DNA of 42,473 nucleotides from Phyllobacteriaceae bacterium UBA1940 (GTDB lineage: Bacteria > Pseudomonadota > Alphaproteobacteria > Rhizobiales > Rhizobiaceae), in contig DDFA01000086.1 in the NCBI GenBank assembly GCA_002336975.1, forward strand, positions 1 to 42,473, written 5' to 3'. Below, piece after piece: positions 9,190 through 16,363 of this stretch. Position 1 is the first letter of the stretch. Each line of letters starts with the position of its first letter. The translations under genes were made by a program, and so were the position numbers. The notes under the pieces are model-generated. The model was not told the origin of the DNA, searched no databases, and saw only the letters and a list, made by a program, of their open reading frames with translations.

Positions 9190-9203
9190 TTGATCTGGAG
9201 CAA
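9190..9203. promoter_or_regulatory. FNR/NNR-type box between pseudoazurin and regulator
   Basis: TTGATCTGGAGCAA (TTG-N8-CAA) is centred 61 nt from the pseudoazurin start and 56 nt from the divergent regulator start. One site could serve both promoters, activating pseudoazurin and controlling the regulator itself. It is a better match to TTGAT-N4-ATCAA than the nirK box. Confidence 0.65.
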
Positions 9204-9252
9204 ACATTCGCGTTCCGTGGCAAGTGGGCCTGGAAGACATTGAGAGGTTCAA

Positions 9253-9954
9253 GTGCTGAAAAGGCCATTGCTGCACGAATTGCTCGCGGATTACGAACCG
9301 TTCGCGGGCATGAAACCCGATGAGGTGGCGGCAATCGTGTCGCGCGGCCGGGTGTCGAACGTCGCCGAGGGCCGCGCGGTGTTCGAGCAGGGGTTCGAGG
9401 CGCGCAATTTCTACCTGCTGACCGAAGGCTACGTGAGGGCAGTCAAGAGCCAGCCAGACGGGCAGCAGGTCATCATCCGCTATTTCCCCGCCGGCCATCT
9501 GATCGGCATCGCTCAGGCGATGAACCTCGACGTCTACCCCGCCTCGGCGATTGCGGTGGTCGATTGCGTCCTCCTCGCATGGCCTTCGCATCTGTGGGCG
9601 CTGTTCAGCGCGTCCTATCCGCGCTTTGCGGCCAATTCGCTGGCGATGGTCGGCCAGCGGTTGCAGGAGACCCAGGAGAGGCTGATCGAGATCTCGACCC
9701 AGCGCGCCGAGCAGCGGATCGCACTCGCCCTGCTGCATGTCGGCGACGCCATCGGCAGGCCGTCCGGCGAGGGGTTTGAAATCGATATTCCGCTGTCGCG
9801 CCAGGACCTGGCGGAAATGACCGCGACGACGCTGCACACGGTCAGCCGACTGCTGGCTTCATGGGAGCGCGAAGGACTGGTTCGGCTTGGACGCCAGAAG
9901 GTCGCCGTCCTGTCCAGGAAGGCGCTGTCGCGCCACGCCGCCGGGCGGGATTAG
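9253..9954 (+). CDS. Crp/Fnr-family regulator, NnrR-like
   Basis: A 233-residue transcription factor with an N-terminal cyclic-nucleotide-binding-like fold (about 15-130) and a C-terminal winged helix-turn-helix (about 150-225; helix region SRQDLAEMTATTLHTVSRLL). It lacks the N-terminal cysteine cluster that binds an Fe-S centre in FNR, so it should not be a direct oxygen sensor of that kind. NnrR/Dnr-type proteins respond to nitric oxide. The GTG start follows GAGAGG. It is divergent from pseudoazurin and shares an FNR-type box with it, supporting a role in nitrite-reductase control. The precise subfamily is inferred from context. Confidence 0.85.
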   Translation: MLKRPLLHELLADYEPFAGMKPDEVAAIVSRGRVSNVAEGRAVFEQGFEARNFYLLTEGYVRAVKSQPDGQQVIIRYFPAGHLIGIAQAMNLDVYPASAIAVVDCVLLAWPSHLWALFSASYPRFAANSLAMVGQRLQETQERLIEISTQRAEQRIALALLHVGDAIGRPSGEGFEIDIPLSRQDLAEMTATTLHTVSRLLASWEREGLVRLGRQKVAVLSRKALSRHAAGRD

Positions 9955-9973
9955 AGCGCGACCGCCTTGGCCG

Positions 9974-10906
9974 TTACTGCAGCAGCGGCTTGCGCAGGAA
10001 ATCGCCGCGATCGGCGGATCTGATCCGTAGCCAGAGTTCGCGGCCGTCGCGCACGATGCGAACCGGGATCTCCGCGCCTGGCGTGCCGCTCGCCCAGACC
10101 TCGCGATAGAATTCCGCCAGCGAATCGACCGCCTGGTCGCGCACGTCGCGGACAATGTCGCCGGCCTGCACGCCGGCGGCCGCAGCCGGTCCGCGCGGGT
10201 CGACATTGATCACCGCGACATGGCCGTCATGGTCGGCCGAATAGAGGCCGAGCCAGGGCCGCGCCGCGTGACCGCTGTGCCCGGTCGACACCAGCCGATC
10301 GAGGATCGGCGCAAGCAGGCTGATAGGAACGATCATGTTGATGTCCTGTGCGCCGCCAGTGGTCGCCGCCTGCAATTGCAGCGAACCGATGCCGAGCAGC
10401 CGGCCGTCGGCGCCGATCAGTCCCGCGCCGCCCCATGACGGATGCACAGGCGCGGTGAACAGCGCCTCGTCGAGGAGATATTCCCAATAGCCGGCGAATT
10501 CCTGCCGCGCCAGCAACTGTCCCTCGATCACCTCGCCGACGCCGGCGACGAAGACGTCGTCCCCCGGTCGCAGCGAGTCGGAATCTCCGAGGCCGATGGC
10601 CGGAAGGTCGAGCGGCGACAGCGCCTGCACCAGGCCGAAGCCGGTTTCCTGGTCGTAGGCGAGCGGGTGCGCCTCGATCTTGCGGCCCGACGATGTCGTC
10701 AGCCGCACGCTTTCCGCCTCGGCGATGATGTAGCCGATGGTCAGGACCAGGCCGTTCTCGTTGATCACGACGCCGCTGCCCGACCGCTCGGAACCGAGCA
10801 TCGGGGCGGTAAAACTGTCCTCGGGAATCGTCGCCTCGACCAGCACGACCGAACGCAGCAGGTCCTGGGGGTTCAGTTTCCGATCTTGATGGATGCTCTT
10901 TGCCAT
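9974..10906 (-). CDS. HtrA/DegP-like pseudoprotease with PDZ domain
   Basis: A 310-residue protein with a trypsin-like double barrel (about 15-205) and a C-terminal PDZ domain (about 215-300, HVAVINVDPRGPAAAAGVQA). The fold is recognisable, but all three catalytic positions differ. GLVLTIGYIIAEAE has Tyr where HtrA has His (TNNHV), DQETGFGLV lacks the Asp of DLAVL, and HPSWGGAGL replaces the GNSGG serine loop. It should therefore be proteolytically inactive and may act as a binding or scaffold protein. There is no signal peptide, so it is probably cytoplasmic. It converges with the NnrR-like gene and lies downstream of infC on the same strand with a 157-nt gap. No strong ribosome site precedes the ATG. 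Confidence 0.8.
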   Translation of the reverse strand: MAKSIHQDRKLNPQDLLRSVVLVEATIPEDSFTAPMLGSERSGSGVVINENGLVLTIGYIIAEAESVRLTTSSGRKIEAHPLAYDQETGFGLVQALSPLDLPAIGLGDSDSLRPGDDVFVAGVGEVIEGQLLARQEFAGYWEYLLDEALFTAPVHPSWGGAGLIGADGRLLGIGSLQLQAATTGGAQDINMIVPISLLAPILDRLVSTGHSGHAARPWLGLYSADHDGHVAVINVDPRGPAAAAGVQAGDIVRDVRDQAVDSLAEFYREVWASGTPGAEIPVRIVRDGRELWLRIRSADRGDFLRKPLLQ

Positions 10907-11063
10907 GAGCCATCATATAGGGACGAGACGGCCTGCAACAACCTTGCCGGCCGACGCCGGTCTCCCGCCGGGATCGGGGCGCCGGCGGGCGGGTTGCTCG
11001 ACGGCATCGACGCCGGGGCTATCCGCCACGGCGCGATGGCTTGCAAAACGACGGACGCGATGC

Positions 11064-11600
11064 TCAGCGCGGCGACAGCACCATCATCATCTGCCGGCCT
11101 TCCAGCTTCGGCTCGGCCTCGACCTTGGCGATGCCTTCGACCTCGGCCTTTACCCGGTTGAGCAGTTCCATGCCCAGTTCCAGGTGCGCCATCTCGCGGC
11201 CACGGAAGCGCAGGGTCAGCTTGACCTTGTCGCCGTCCTCGAAGAAGCGGCGTACCGCCTTCATCTTGGTCTCGTAGTCATGATCGTCGATATTGGGGCG
11301 CATCTTGATCTCCTTGATCTCGATGACCCGCTGGTTCTTGCGCGCTTCGGCGGCCTTTTTCTGGCTCTGGTATTTCATCTTGCCGAGGTCGGTGATCTTG
11401 CACACCGGCGGATCGGCGTTGGGGGAGATTTCGACAAGGTCCAGGCCCGCTTCCTCGGCGATCGCCAGCGCGTCCTGAATGCTTACATTGCCACGGTTGA
11501 GACCGTTCTCGTCGATCAGTTGAACCCGGGGAACCCGGATGTCGCGGTTGGAACGCGGCCCTTCCTTGGTCGGTGCGGCCGCCCTGTGTGGTCTGCGAAT
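11064..11600 (-). CDS. infC: Translation initiation factor IF-3 (ATT start)
   Basis: IF-3 binds the 30S subunit, prevents early 50S joining and proofreads start codons. The open frame from the first ATG gives only 113 residues. Reading upstream in frame gives the full 178-residue protein from an ATT at 11598-11600, encoding [20 protein letters not shown] after the start, then [21 protein letters not shown], the conserved IF-3 N-domain. The C-domain ([34 protein letters not shown]) is intact. AGGAG lies nine nt upstream of the ATT. A rare ATT start is the known autoregulatory device of infC, because IF-3 discriminates against it. It is separated from rpmI-rplT by the nirK block. Confidence 0.95.
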   Translation of the reverse strand: MRRPHRAAAPTKEGPRSNRDIRVPRVQLIDENGLNRGNVSIQDALAIAEEAGLDLVEISPNADPPVCKITDLGKMKYQSQKKAAEARKNQRVIEIKEIKMRPNIDDHDYETKMKAVRRFFEDGDKVKLTLRFRGREMAHLELGMELLNRVKAEVEGIAKVEAEPKLEGRQMMMVLSPR

Positions 11601-11821
11601 GGTCGTGATCTCCTGGATCGTTGATGATGTCGCGTCATTTAGTCGGCGATGGCGTCGCCGCCAAACCGGAAACGCAGCAGATGTGCGAAGCGTTCCGCGC
11701 CGTCAATAGCATGGCGGCGCAAAAAATGCACCAGTTGCGGTGTCCAACTTGAAGGATCGGTGTATTGACCGTGAACCTGCCGGCCCGGGCGGCCGGCGCC
11801 GGACATCGAGGAGGATCGACC

Positions 11822-12613
11822 GTGGCCGATGTTGGACGCGAGACCATCGACGTGGACGGCGATGCCATCGCCGTGCTTGCGCGGCCGGGCGCGTCGCCCG
11901 GAATTGTCTGGCTCGGCGGTTACCGCTCCGACATGACCGGAACCAAGGCCGAGGCGCTCGACCGGTGGGCCGCCGCGACCGGCCACGCCTGCCTACGCCA
12001 TGACTATTCCGGCCATGGCGCGTCCGGCGGCGCGTTTGCCGACGGCACGATCTCGAAATGGCTGCGCCAGAGCCTGGTCGTGTTCGAGCGGTTTTCGACC
12101 AGCCCGCAAATCCTGGTCGGCTCGTCGATGGGGGCGTGGATCGCGCTGCGCATGGTGCAGGAACTGCGCCAGGCCGGTGAGGGCGACCGGGTCGCCGGAC
12201 TGGCGCTGGTCGCGCCCGCCCCCGATTTCACCGTCGAGCTGATGGAGCCGGCGCTGTCCGAAGAACACAAACGCCAGCTCGCCGAACGAGGCTATATGGA
12301 GGAGCATTCGGACTATTCGCCCGAACCCAACATCTACACCCGGGCGCTGTTTGAGGACGGGCGCAACAACCGGGTGATGGAGGGCCTGATAGAGACCGGA
12401 TGCCCGGTGCACATCCTGCAGGGCATGGCGGACCCGGACGTGCCCTATACCCATGCCGAGAAGCTGATGCGGCATCTGCCGATGTCCGACGTGACGCTGT
12501 CGCTGATCCGCGATGGCGACCACCGCCTGTCGCGGCCGCAGGACATCGCCATGCTGATCTCGGCGGTCGAGGGGCTGGTCGGGTTGGCGAAACCGTCGCC
12601 GGCCGGTCGGTAG
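11822..12613 (+). CDS. Alpha/beta hydrolase
   Basis: A 263-residue serine hydrolase resembling ABHD10-type esterases/thioesterases. The nucleophile elbow is GSSMG (Ser ~102), the oxyanion region is in WLGGYRSDMTGTKA, the acid is Asp in GMADPDVPY (~204 or 206) and the catalytic His is in RDGDHRLSR (~234). A GTG at 11822 preceded by GGAGG is chosen over a TTG at 11765 that lacks such a site. There is no signal peptide, so it is cytoplasmic. It is divergent from infC across about 220 nt that must hold both promoters. The natural substrate is unknown. Confidence 0.88.
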   Translation: MADVGRETIDVDGDAIAVLARPGASPGIVWLGGYRSDMTGTKAEALDRWAAATGHACLRHDYSGHGASGGAFADGTISKWLRQSLVVFERFSTSPQILVGSSMGAWIALRMVQELRQAGEGDRVAGLALVAPAPDFTVELMEPALSEEHKRQLAERGYMEEHSDYSPEPNIYTRALFEDGRNNRVMEGLIETGCPVHILQGMADPDVPYTHAEKLMRHLPMSDVTLSLIRDGDHRLSRPQDIAMLISAVEGLVGLAKPSPAGR

Positions 12614-12862
12614 CCGCCCCGGCTACGAACCCTGACCCTAATGCGGCCGTCGATCATTGCGCCCGCCTTCGTCGCCCCGGTTGCCGGATTTGGCGTCGCG
12701 CCGGCGCGGCAGAGGCGACGCCGCCGCGAAAGGCCGGCATGGCGACGGCGCTCGACTTTACATAACTTTACGCGGCGACTTCTTGAATCGACCGGTTTTT
12801 GGGGCCATCTCGATGCAAGGCGGCCACGATGGGTCCGCCGCAATTGGAAGGAACTGAAACTG

Positions 12863-13318
12863 ATGAACGCGACTGCTTTGATCCGCCCGGCCTGGACGCC
12901 GGCGACCATTGCTCTCACGGTGATCGGCTTCATGGTGTTCTGGCCGCTGGGGCTTGCCATGATCGCCTACATCATCTGGGGCGACCGGCTTGACGGTTTC
13001 AAGCGCGACGTCAATGGCGCAACCGACCGTGTGTTTTCCGGCTTTGGCGGCTGCCGCAAACGCGGCCTGCGCCGCGCGGCCCGCACCGGCAACGTCGCCT
13101 TCGACGACTGGCGCGACAAGGAACTGGATCGCCTGGCCGAGGAACGCCGCAAGCTGGACGAGACGCTGGCCGAGTTCGACACTTATGCGTCGGAGCTGCG
13201 CCGCGCCAAGGACCAGCAGGAGTTCGACCGCTTCATGGCCGAACGCTCGAAGTCGACGCCCGCCAAGGCTGCGCCCAAGCGCGGCAAGGGCTCTGAAGGT
13301 CTGCTCGACGACGTCTGA
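12863..13318 (+). CDS. DUF2852 membrane protein
   Basis: A 151-residue protein with one hydrophobic segment (about 11-38, TIALTVIGFMVFWPLGLAMI) followed by a charged, helical and probably coiled-coil tail (about 85-130, DKELDRLAEERRKLDETLAEF). This matches DUF2852, a family of unknown function in alphaproteobacteria. The ATG follows GGAAGGA. An in-frame upstream extension to 12641 lacks this signal and looks non-coding. The gene stands alone, with a 249-nt gap upstream in which I see no further gene and a strong terminator downstream. Confidence 0.85.
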   Translation: MNATALIRPAWTPATIALTVIGFMVFWPLGLAMIAYIIWGDRLDGFKRDVNGATDRVFSGFGGCRKRGLRRAARTGNVAFDDWRDKELDRLAEERRKLDETLAEFDTYASELRRAKDQQEFDRFMAERSKSTPAKAAPKRGKGSEGLLDDV

Positions 13319-13341
13319 TCCTCGCCTGAGCGACAAGTACG

Positions 13342-13370
13342 ACGGCGCCGCATCACGCGGCGCCGTTTTT
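13342..13370 (+). terminator. Rho-independent terminator after DUF2852 gene
   Basis: ACGGCGCCGC (13342-13351) pairs with GCGGCGCCGT (13357-13366) around a 5-nt loop and is followed by TTTT. It begins 24 nt after the stop codon. A textbook intrinsic terminator. Confidence 0.92.
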
Positions 13371-13405
13371 CGTGGAAATCTCGATTCCGTCCGAAACCGC
13401 TTCGC

Positions 13406-13597
13406 TCAGCGCCCGGCATTGGACGGCCCCGACCTGTCGAGCCGCGCCAGCAGGTCGGCGAAGCGGTCCGCGCTGCGGTCGTCGAGCCTGAACAGCGGCA
13501 TCCTGTTGAGGAAACGGCGAACTTCAACAAAGCGAAGCTGCTCGTTCGCGAGTCCGTTCATCTCATTCCGCTCCGCATTGCTCATCTTTTCGGTCAT
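13406..13597 (-). CDS. Small hypothetical protein, 63 residues
   Basis: A short frame from an ATG at 13597 encodes MTEKMSNAERNEMNGLANEQ followed by LRFVEVRRFLNRMPLFRLDD and an Ala/Asp/Arg-rich helix ending SGPSNAGR. The composition (charged, helical, few rare residues) is more protein-like than the surrounding shadow frames. No strong ribosome site is visible; an ATG six codons upstream is equally possible. I do not recognise the family. It converges on the DUF2852 terminator. Confidence 0.45.
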   Translation of the reverse strand: MTEKMSNAERNEMNGLANEQLRFVEVRRFLNRMPLFRLDDRSADRFADLLARLDRSGPSNAGR

Positions 13598-13649
13598 GGC
13601 AGCACTGGTTATCATCAGTTGGCCAGATAACTGGCTCGCCCCGCAATTG

Positions 13650-13674
13650 TTCCCGATTTTTGCAAGATCGGGAA
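13650..13674. other. Hairpin-forming inverted repeat
   Basis: TTCCCGAT (13650-13657) and ATCGGGAA (13667-13674) form a perfect 8-bp stem with a 9-nt loop. It lies between the stop of the secreted small protein (13737) and the start of the 63-residue gene (13597), both minus strand. It could terminate the former transcript or be an operator for the latter; there is no convincing T-run. Confidence 0.4.
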
Positions 13675-13736
13675 CGCGGCGACCCAAAGATGGTAAATTT
13701 TGAATTAAATCGGAGACTTGTGTGGCGCGACGGGCT

Positions 13737-14108
13737 TTAGCCGCCGATGTCGATCGTTTCGGTCGTGCCCTCGACGCAGATCCGGCAGCAGTCGGCGCAG
13801 GTCCTGTCGTCGTCCGGACCGACGCCGAAACTGATCCGGTCATTGCCGTTCGCCCAGCCGCCATAGCAGACATTTTCGCCCGGCTGGCAGCCGATGGTGA
13901 CGGATTTCCGTTCGCCCTTGGCCAGCAGATAGACCTTGCCCTTGCCGGGCCATACCGCGCGCGACTGGCGGCCGCGAAACTCCAGCACGACCGCATGCGG
14001 CTGCGGGTTGCGCACAAACATCGTCATGCCCTTTTCCGCCCCCGGCGCGGATGCAGGCGCCAGCGCGGCTGATCCGGCCAGCAGAGCGGCAAGGATGTAT
14101 CGGCGCAT
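13737..14108 (-). CDS. Small secreted protein of unknown function
   Basis: A 123-residue protein with a signal peptide (MRRYILAALLAGSAALAPAS, cut near residue 24). The mature part is a compact beta-rich domain with cysteines in GCQPGENVCYGG and DRTCADCCRICVEG, enough for several disulfides in the periplasm. The ATG follows AAGGAG. I do not recognise the family. It stands next to the EAL remnant and the small 63-residue gene, which gives no functional clue. Confidence 0.7.
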   Translation of the reverse strand: MRRYILAALLAGSAALAPASAPGAEKGMTMFVRNPQPHAVVLEFRGRQSRAVWPGKGKVYLLAKGERKSVTIGCQPGENVCYGGWANGNDRISFGVGPDDDRTCADCCRICVEGTTETIDIGG

Positions 14109-14190
14109 TGCGCTCTCCTTTGAGACAAAACCTTAATCTTTCGGGCTTGCGCGAAGATGACCGCGCCGCCGCAGCGGCGGACATCTGGGT

Positions 14191-14345
14191 CTAGGCGACC
14201 GGCGTTTCCAGCAAACGCGCCGCTGCGGCTTCCTCGAGCGGTCTTGCGAATAGCCACCCTGGCCGAAGCCGCAGCCGAACTGGCGCAGCCGGTTGGCCTG
14301 TTCGGCGGTTTCGACGCCTACGGCGACGACCGGCGCGATGATCCC
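14191..14345 (-). pseudogene. C-terminal remnant of an EAL-domain phosphodiesterase
   Basis: Two minus-strand frames together recreate the end of an EAL domain. One reads VVAVGVETAEQANRLRQFGC followed by GFGQGG; after a one-base shift the other continues LFARPLEEAAAARLLETPVA and then stops. This matches the end of EAL domains, where AEGVET and QGYLFARP are conserved. Only about 50 codons remain, the Glu of AEGVET is Val, and nothing EAL-like precedes it. It is a decayed fragment of a cyclic-di-GMP phosphodiesterase gene, cut off just before the catabolic region. Confidence 0.75.
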
Positions 14346-14394
14346 GTCGTCGGAACAACTGCCGAACGACGATTGACACGGGCGCGTCTGTCGT

Positions 14395-14449
14395 GCCACC
14401 CATTTATGCGCAATTGGCACATAGTGCATATTACGCATAAATGGGTGGC
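14395..14449 (+). promoter_or_regulatory. Double MarR operator inside an inverted repeat, before the M20 gene
   Basis: GCCACCCATTTATGCG (14395-14410) and CGCATAAATGGGTGGC (14434-14449) are perfect 16-bp inverted arms. Within them are two 17-bp sites in tandem, ATGCGCAATTGGCACAT (14406-14422) and TAGTGCATATTACGCAT (14422-14438), sharing one base. The same two-site arrangement occurs at 16144-16176 before marR. The element ends 2 nt before the M20 start codon, so a bound repressor would block its expression. Confidence 0.7.
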
Positions 14450-14451
14450 GC

Positions 14452-15657
14452 TTGCCGGGTGAATCGCTGAAGCGCAGGGCAGAGGAGGCGATCCGCGCGC
14501 TTGCGCCGGAACTGATCGTGGTCGCGCGCGAGATCCACGCCAATCCAGAACTGGCGTTTGCCGAATACTTTGCGGTCGACAGACTGTGCCGCTCGCTGAA
14601 TCTGCACGGCTTGGCGCCGCGGACCGCCGCCTATGGCCCCGGCACAAGCTTCGATGTCGAGTTCGGCGCCGCCAGCGGACCGGTGGTCTGCATCATCTCG
14701 GAATACGACGCCTTGCCGCAGGTGGGCCACGCCTGCGGCCACAACATTATTGCAAGCGCCGGGTTGGGCGCGGCGTTGGGACTGTCGATGCTTGCATCGG
14801 CATTGCCGGGGCGTGTGCGCTATCTCGGCGCGCCTGCCGAAGAATCCGGCGGCGGCAAGGAGATCATGGCGCGGGCCGGCGCCTTCGAAGGCGTCGACTG
14901 CGCCATGATGGTGCACCCGGCTACACAGAACCTGCCGGCGATGCCGCTGATTGCAGCGACCGGGGCGACGGTAAGATATCGCGGCCGGTCGGCGCACGCG
15001 TCTTCCGCTCCAGAACACGGCGTCAATGCGCTGGATGCGCTCGTGATTTCGTATCAGGCGATAGCGGCGCTTCGCCAGCATCTGCCGGTCGGACAGCGTG
15101 TCCATGGCGTCATCACGGCGGGTGGCGATGCGCCAAACACGATACCTGAACTTGCCGCGGCGCGGTATCAGATCCGCGCGCCGAAACTGCAACAGCTGCT
15201 GGAACTGCAGAAGCGGGTCGAGGCGGCCTTCCAGGCGGGCGCGCTTGCCGCCGGCGCCACCGTCGACGTCGCCTGGGACGACGTCGTCTATGCCGACATG
15301 CAGACCAATTGGGCGCTGGCTCGCGCCTACCAGGCGAATGCCGAATTGCTTGGCCGCGCCTTCGATAGCTACGAAGACATTCCGTTGAGCGCGGCGGCGA
15401 GCTCCGACATGGGAAATGTCAGCCTGCGAGTACCGTCAATTCACCCGATGATCGCCATGGCTCCCGCTGGAGTGAAACACCACCATCCAGATTTTGCAGA
15501 ATGGTCGAACAGCGACCTCGGCATGGTGGCGGTCGTAGATGGCGCGATCGCGATGGCGCAAACGGCGATCGACTTCATGATGAATGAGGACCTTCGCCTG
15601 CGTGTCGAAGCCGAATTCCAGGCGACGATGGCGGAGCGTCGATTGATCTCGCCATGA
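14452..15657 (+). CDS. M20-family amidohydrolase (AbgB/ACY1-like)
   Basis: A 401-residue cytoplasmic di-zinc hydrolase that cleaves N-acyl, N-carbamoyl or aminobenzoyl-type amide bonds. The metal ligands typical of M20D are visible: GHACGH (~92-97), the Glu pair in APAEESGGGK (130-131), MVHP (His ~155), and a late His in KHHHPDF. A lid domain (about 180-290) interrupts the catalytic domain, containing GRSAHASSAPEHGVNALDAL. The start is a TTG at 14452, directly after the MarR operator; no better in-frame start exists before residue 20. It converges with marR (6-nt gap). It probably acts on the product of the linked HyuAB enzyme, but the substrate is unproven. Confidence 0.88.
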   Translation: MPGESLKRRAEEAIRALAPELIVVAREIHANPELAFAEYFAVDRLCRSLNLHGLAPRTAAYGPGTSFDVEFGAASGPVVCIISEYDALPQVGHACGHNIIASAGLGAALGLSMLASALPGRVRYLGAPAEESGGGKEIMARAGAFEGVDCAMMVHPATQNLPAMPLIAATGATVRYRGRSAHASSAPEHGVNALDALVISYQAIAALRQHLPVGQRVHGVITAGGDAPNTIPELAAARYQIRAPKLQQLLELQKRVEAAFQAGALAAGATVDVAWDDVVYADMQTNWALARAYQANAELLGRAFDSYEDIPLSAAASSDMGNVSLRVPSIHPMIAMAPAGVKHHHPDFAEWSNSDLGMVAVVDGAIAMAQTAIDFMMNEDLRLRVEAEFQATMAERRLISP

Positions 15658-15663
15658 AACGGT

Positions 15664-16128
15664 CTAATCCGCCAGCTTCGGCTCCCACTGCGCCAGCCGG
15701 TCCAAGCATGATGCGACCTGCTCGATTTCGCTGTGGGTGAGCAGCGCGCGAAAATCCTGGTCCAGCGCGTCGCCGATCCTGTTCGCCTGCCTCAGCAGCT
15801 TGGCGCCCTTGGCGGTCAGGCGCGGCACCAGGCTCCTGGCGTCCTTGGCGGAAACTTCGCGCACGATCAGATCGGCCTCCACGAGACTGCCGAGAAGTCG
15901 CGAGACGCGCGTCCTTTCGAGCCGCGATTCCTGTGTGATGTCGCCGACCGACGACAGCGAGTCCGCCGCGACCAGACGAAGCACGCGCAATTGCTCGATG
16001 CTCAGCCCGACCTTGTCCTGGTAGATCTGGTCGGCGATATCGCGCGTCCGCTTGGCGACGACTTCGATCCGCCAGTTGAAATAGTCCTGGATTCGCCGAG
16101 TCATGTCCCCCACGCGCACATTCCTCAT
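15664..16128 (-). CDS. MarR-family transcriptional regulator
   Basis: A 154-residue dimeric winged-helix repressor. The helical N-terminus (IQDYFNWRIEVVAKRTRDIA), recognition region (DITQESRLERTRVSRLLGSL) and wing (REVSAKDARSLVPRLTAKGA) are typical of MarR. An ATG at 16128 lacks a ribosome site; an in-frame ATG at 16104 follows GGGGG, so the protein may be 8 residues shorter. A two-site operator lies just upstream (16144-16176) in the region shared with the divergent binding-protein gene, and a matching operator precedes the M20 gene. It therefore probably regulates itself, the M20 hydrolase and the transport/hydantoinase operon. The inducer is unknown. Confidence 0.9.
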   Translation of the reverse strand: MRNVRVGDMTRRIQDYFNWRIEVVAKRTRDIADQIYQDKVGLSIEQLRVLRLVAADSLSSVGDITQESRLERTRVSRLLGSLVEADLIVREVSAKDARSLVPRLTAKGAKLLRQANRIGDALDQDFRALLTHSEIEQVASCLDRLAQWEPKLAD

Positions 16129-16143
16129 TTTGATGTTGCATTT

Positions 16144-16176
16144 ATGTGCAGACTGCGCATATTGCTATTTACACAT
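16144..16176. promoter_or_regulatory. Double MarR operator between marR and the binding-protein gene
   Basis: ATGTGCAGACTGCGCAT (16144-16160) is a 17-bp dyad of form ATGYGCA-N3-TGCRCAT. A second, weaker 17-bp copy, TATTGCTATTTACACAT, follows at 16160-16176, again sharing one base. Order, spacing and sequence match the element at 14406-14438. It lies 16 nt upstream of the marR ATG at 16128, at the start of the divergent promoter region for the operon at 16364. Confidence 0.72.
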
Positions 16177-16363
16177 AATGAGCTGGCTTTACCACGGCGG
16201 CCTCGGAATGGGCAAGCGAATGCTGGCGAGATGACCGGCCGCAAGACAGTCGGCTGAACTTTGCCGGAGCAAGAAGGGAAACAGGAATTTCATCGTCGAC
16301 ACAGGCGCCTCCACAATCCGCCAAGAAGATACTGGAGCGCCGCAAAAATGGGGAACTACCGAC

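Noticed and set aside
10964..10989. CCCGCCGG / CCGGCGGG hairpin downstream of infC
   Set aside because: Short GC stem 75 nt past the stop without a T-run; too weak to call as the infC terminator.
14133..14543. 136-codon minus-strand frame as an intact gene
   Set aside because: Only its middle resembles an EAL domain; it runs through the MarR operator and into the M20 gene, so the region is annotated as a remnant.
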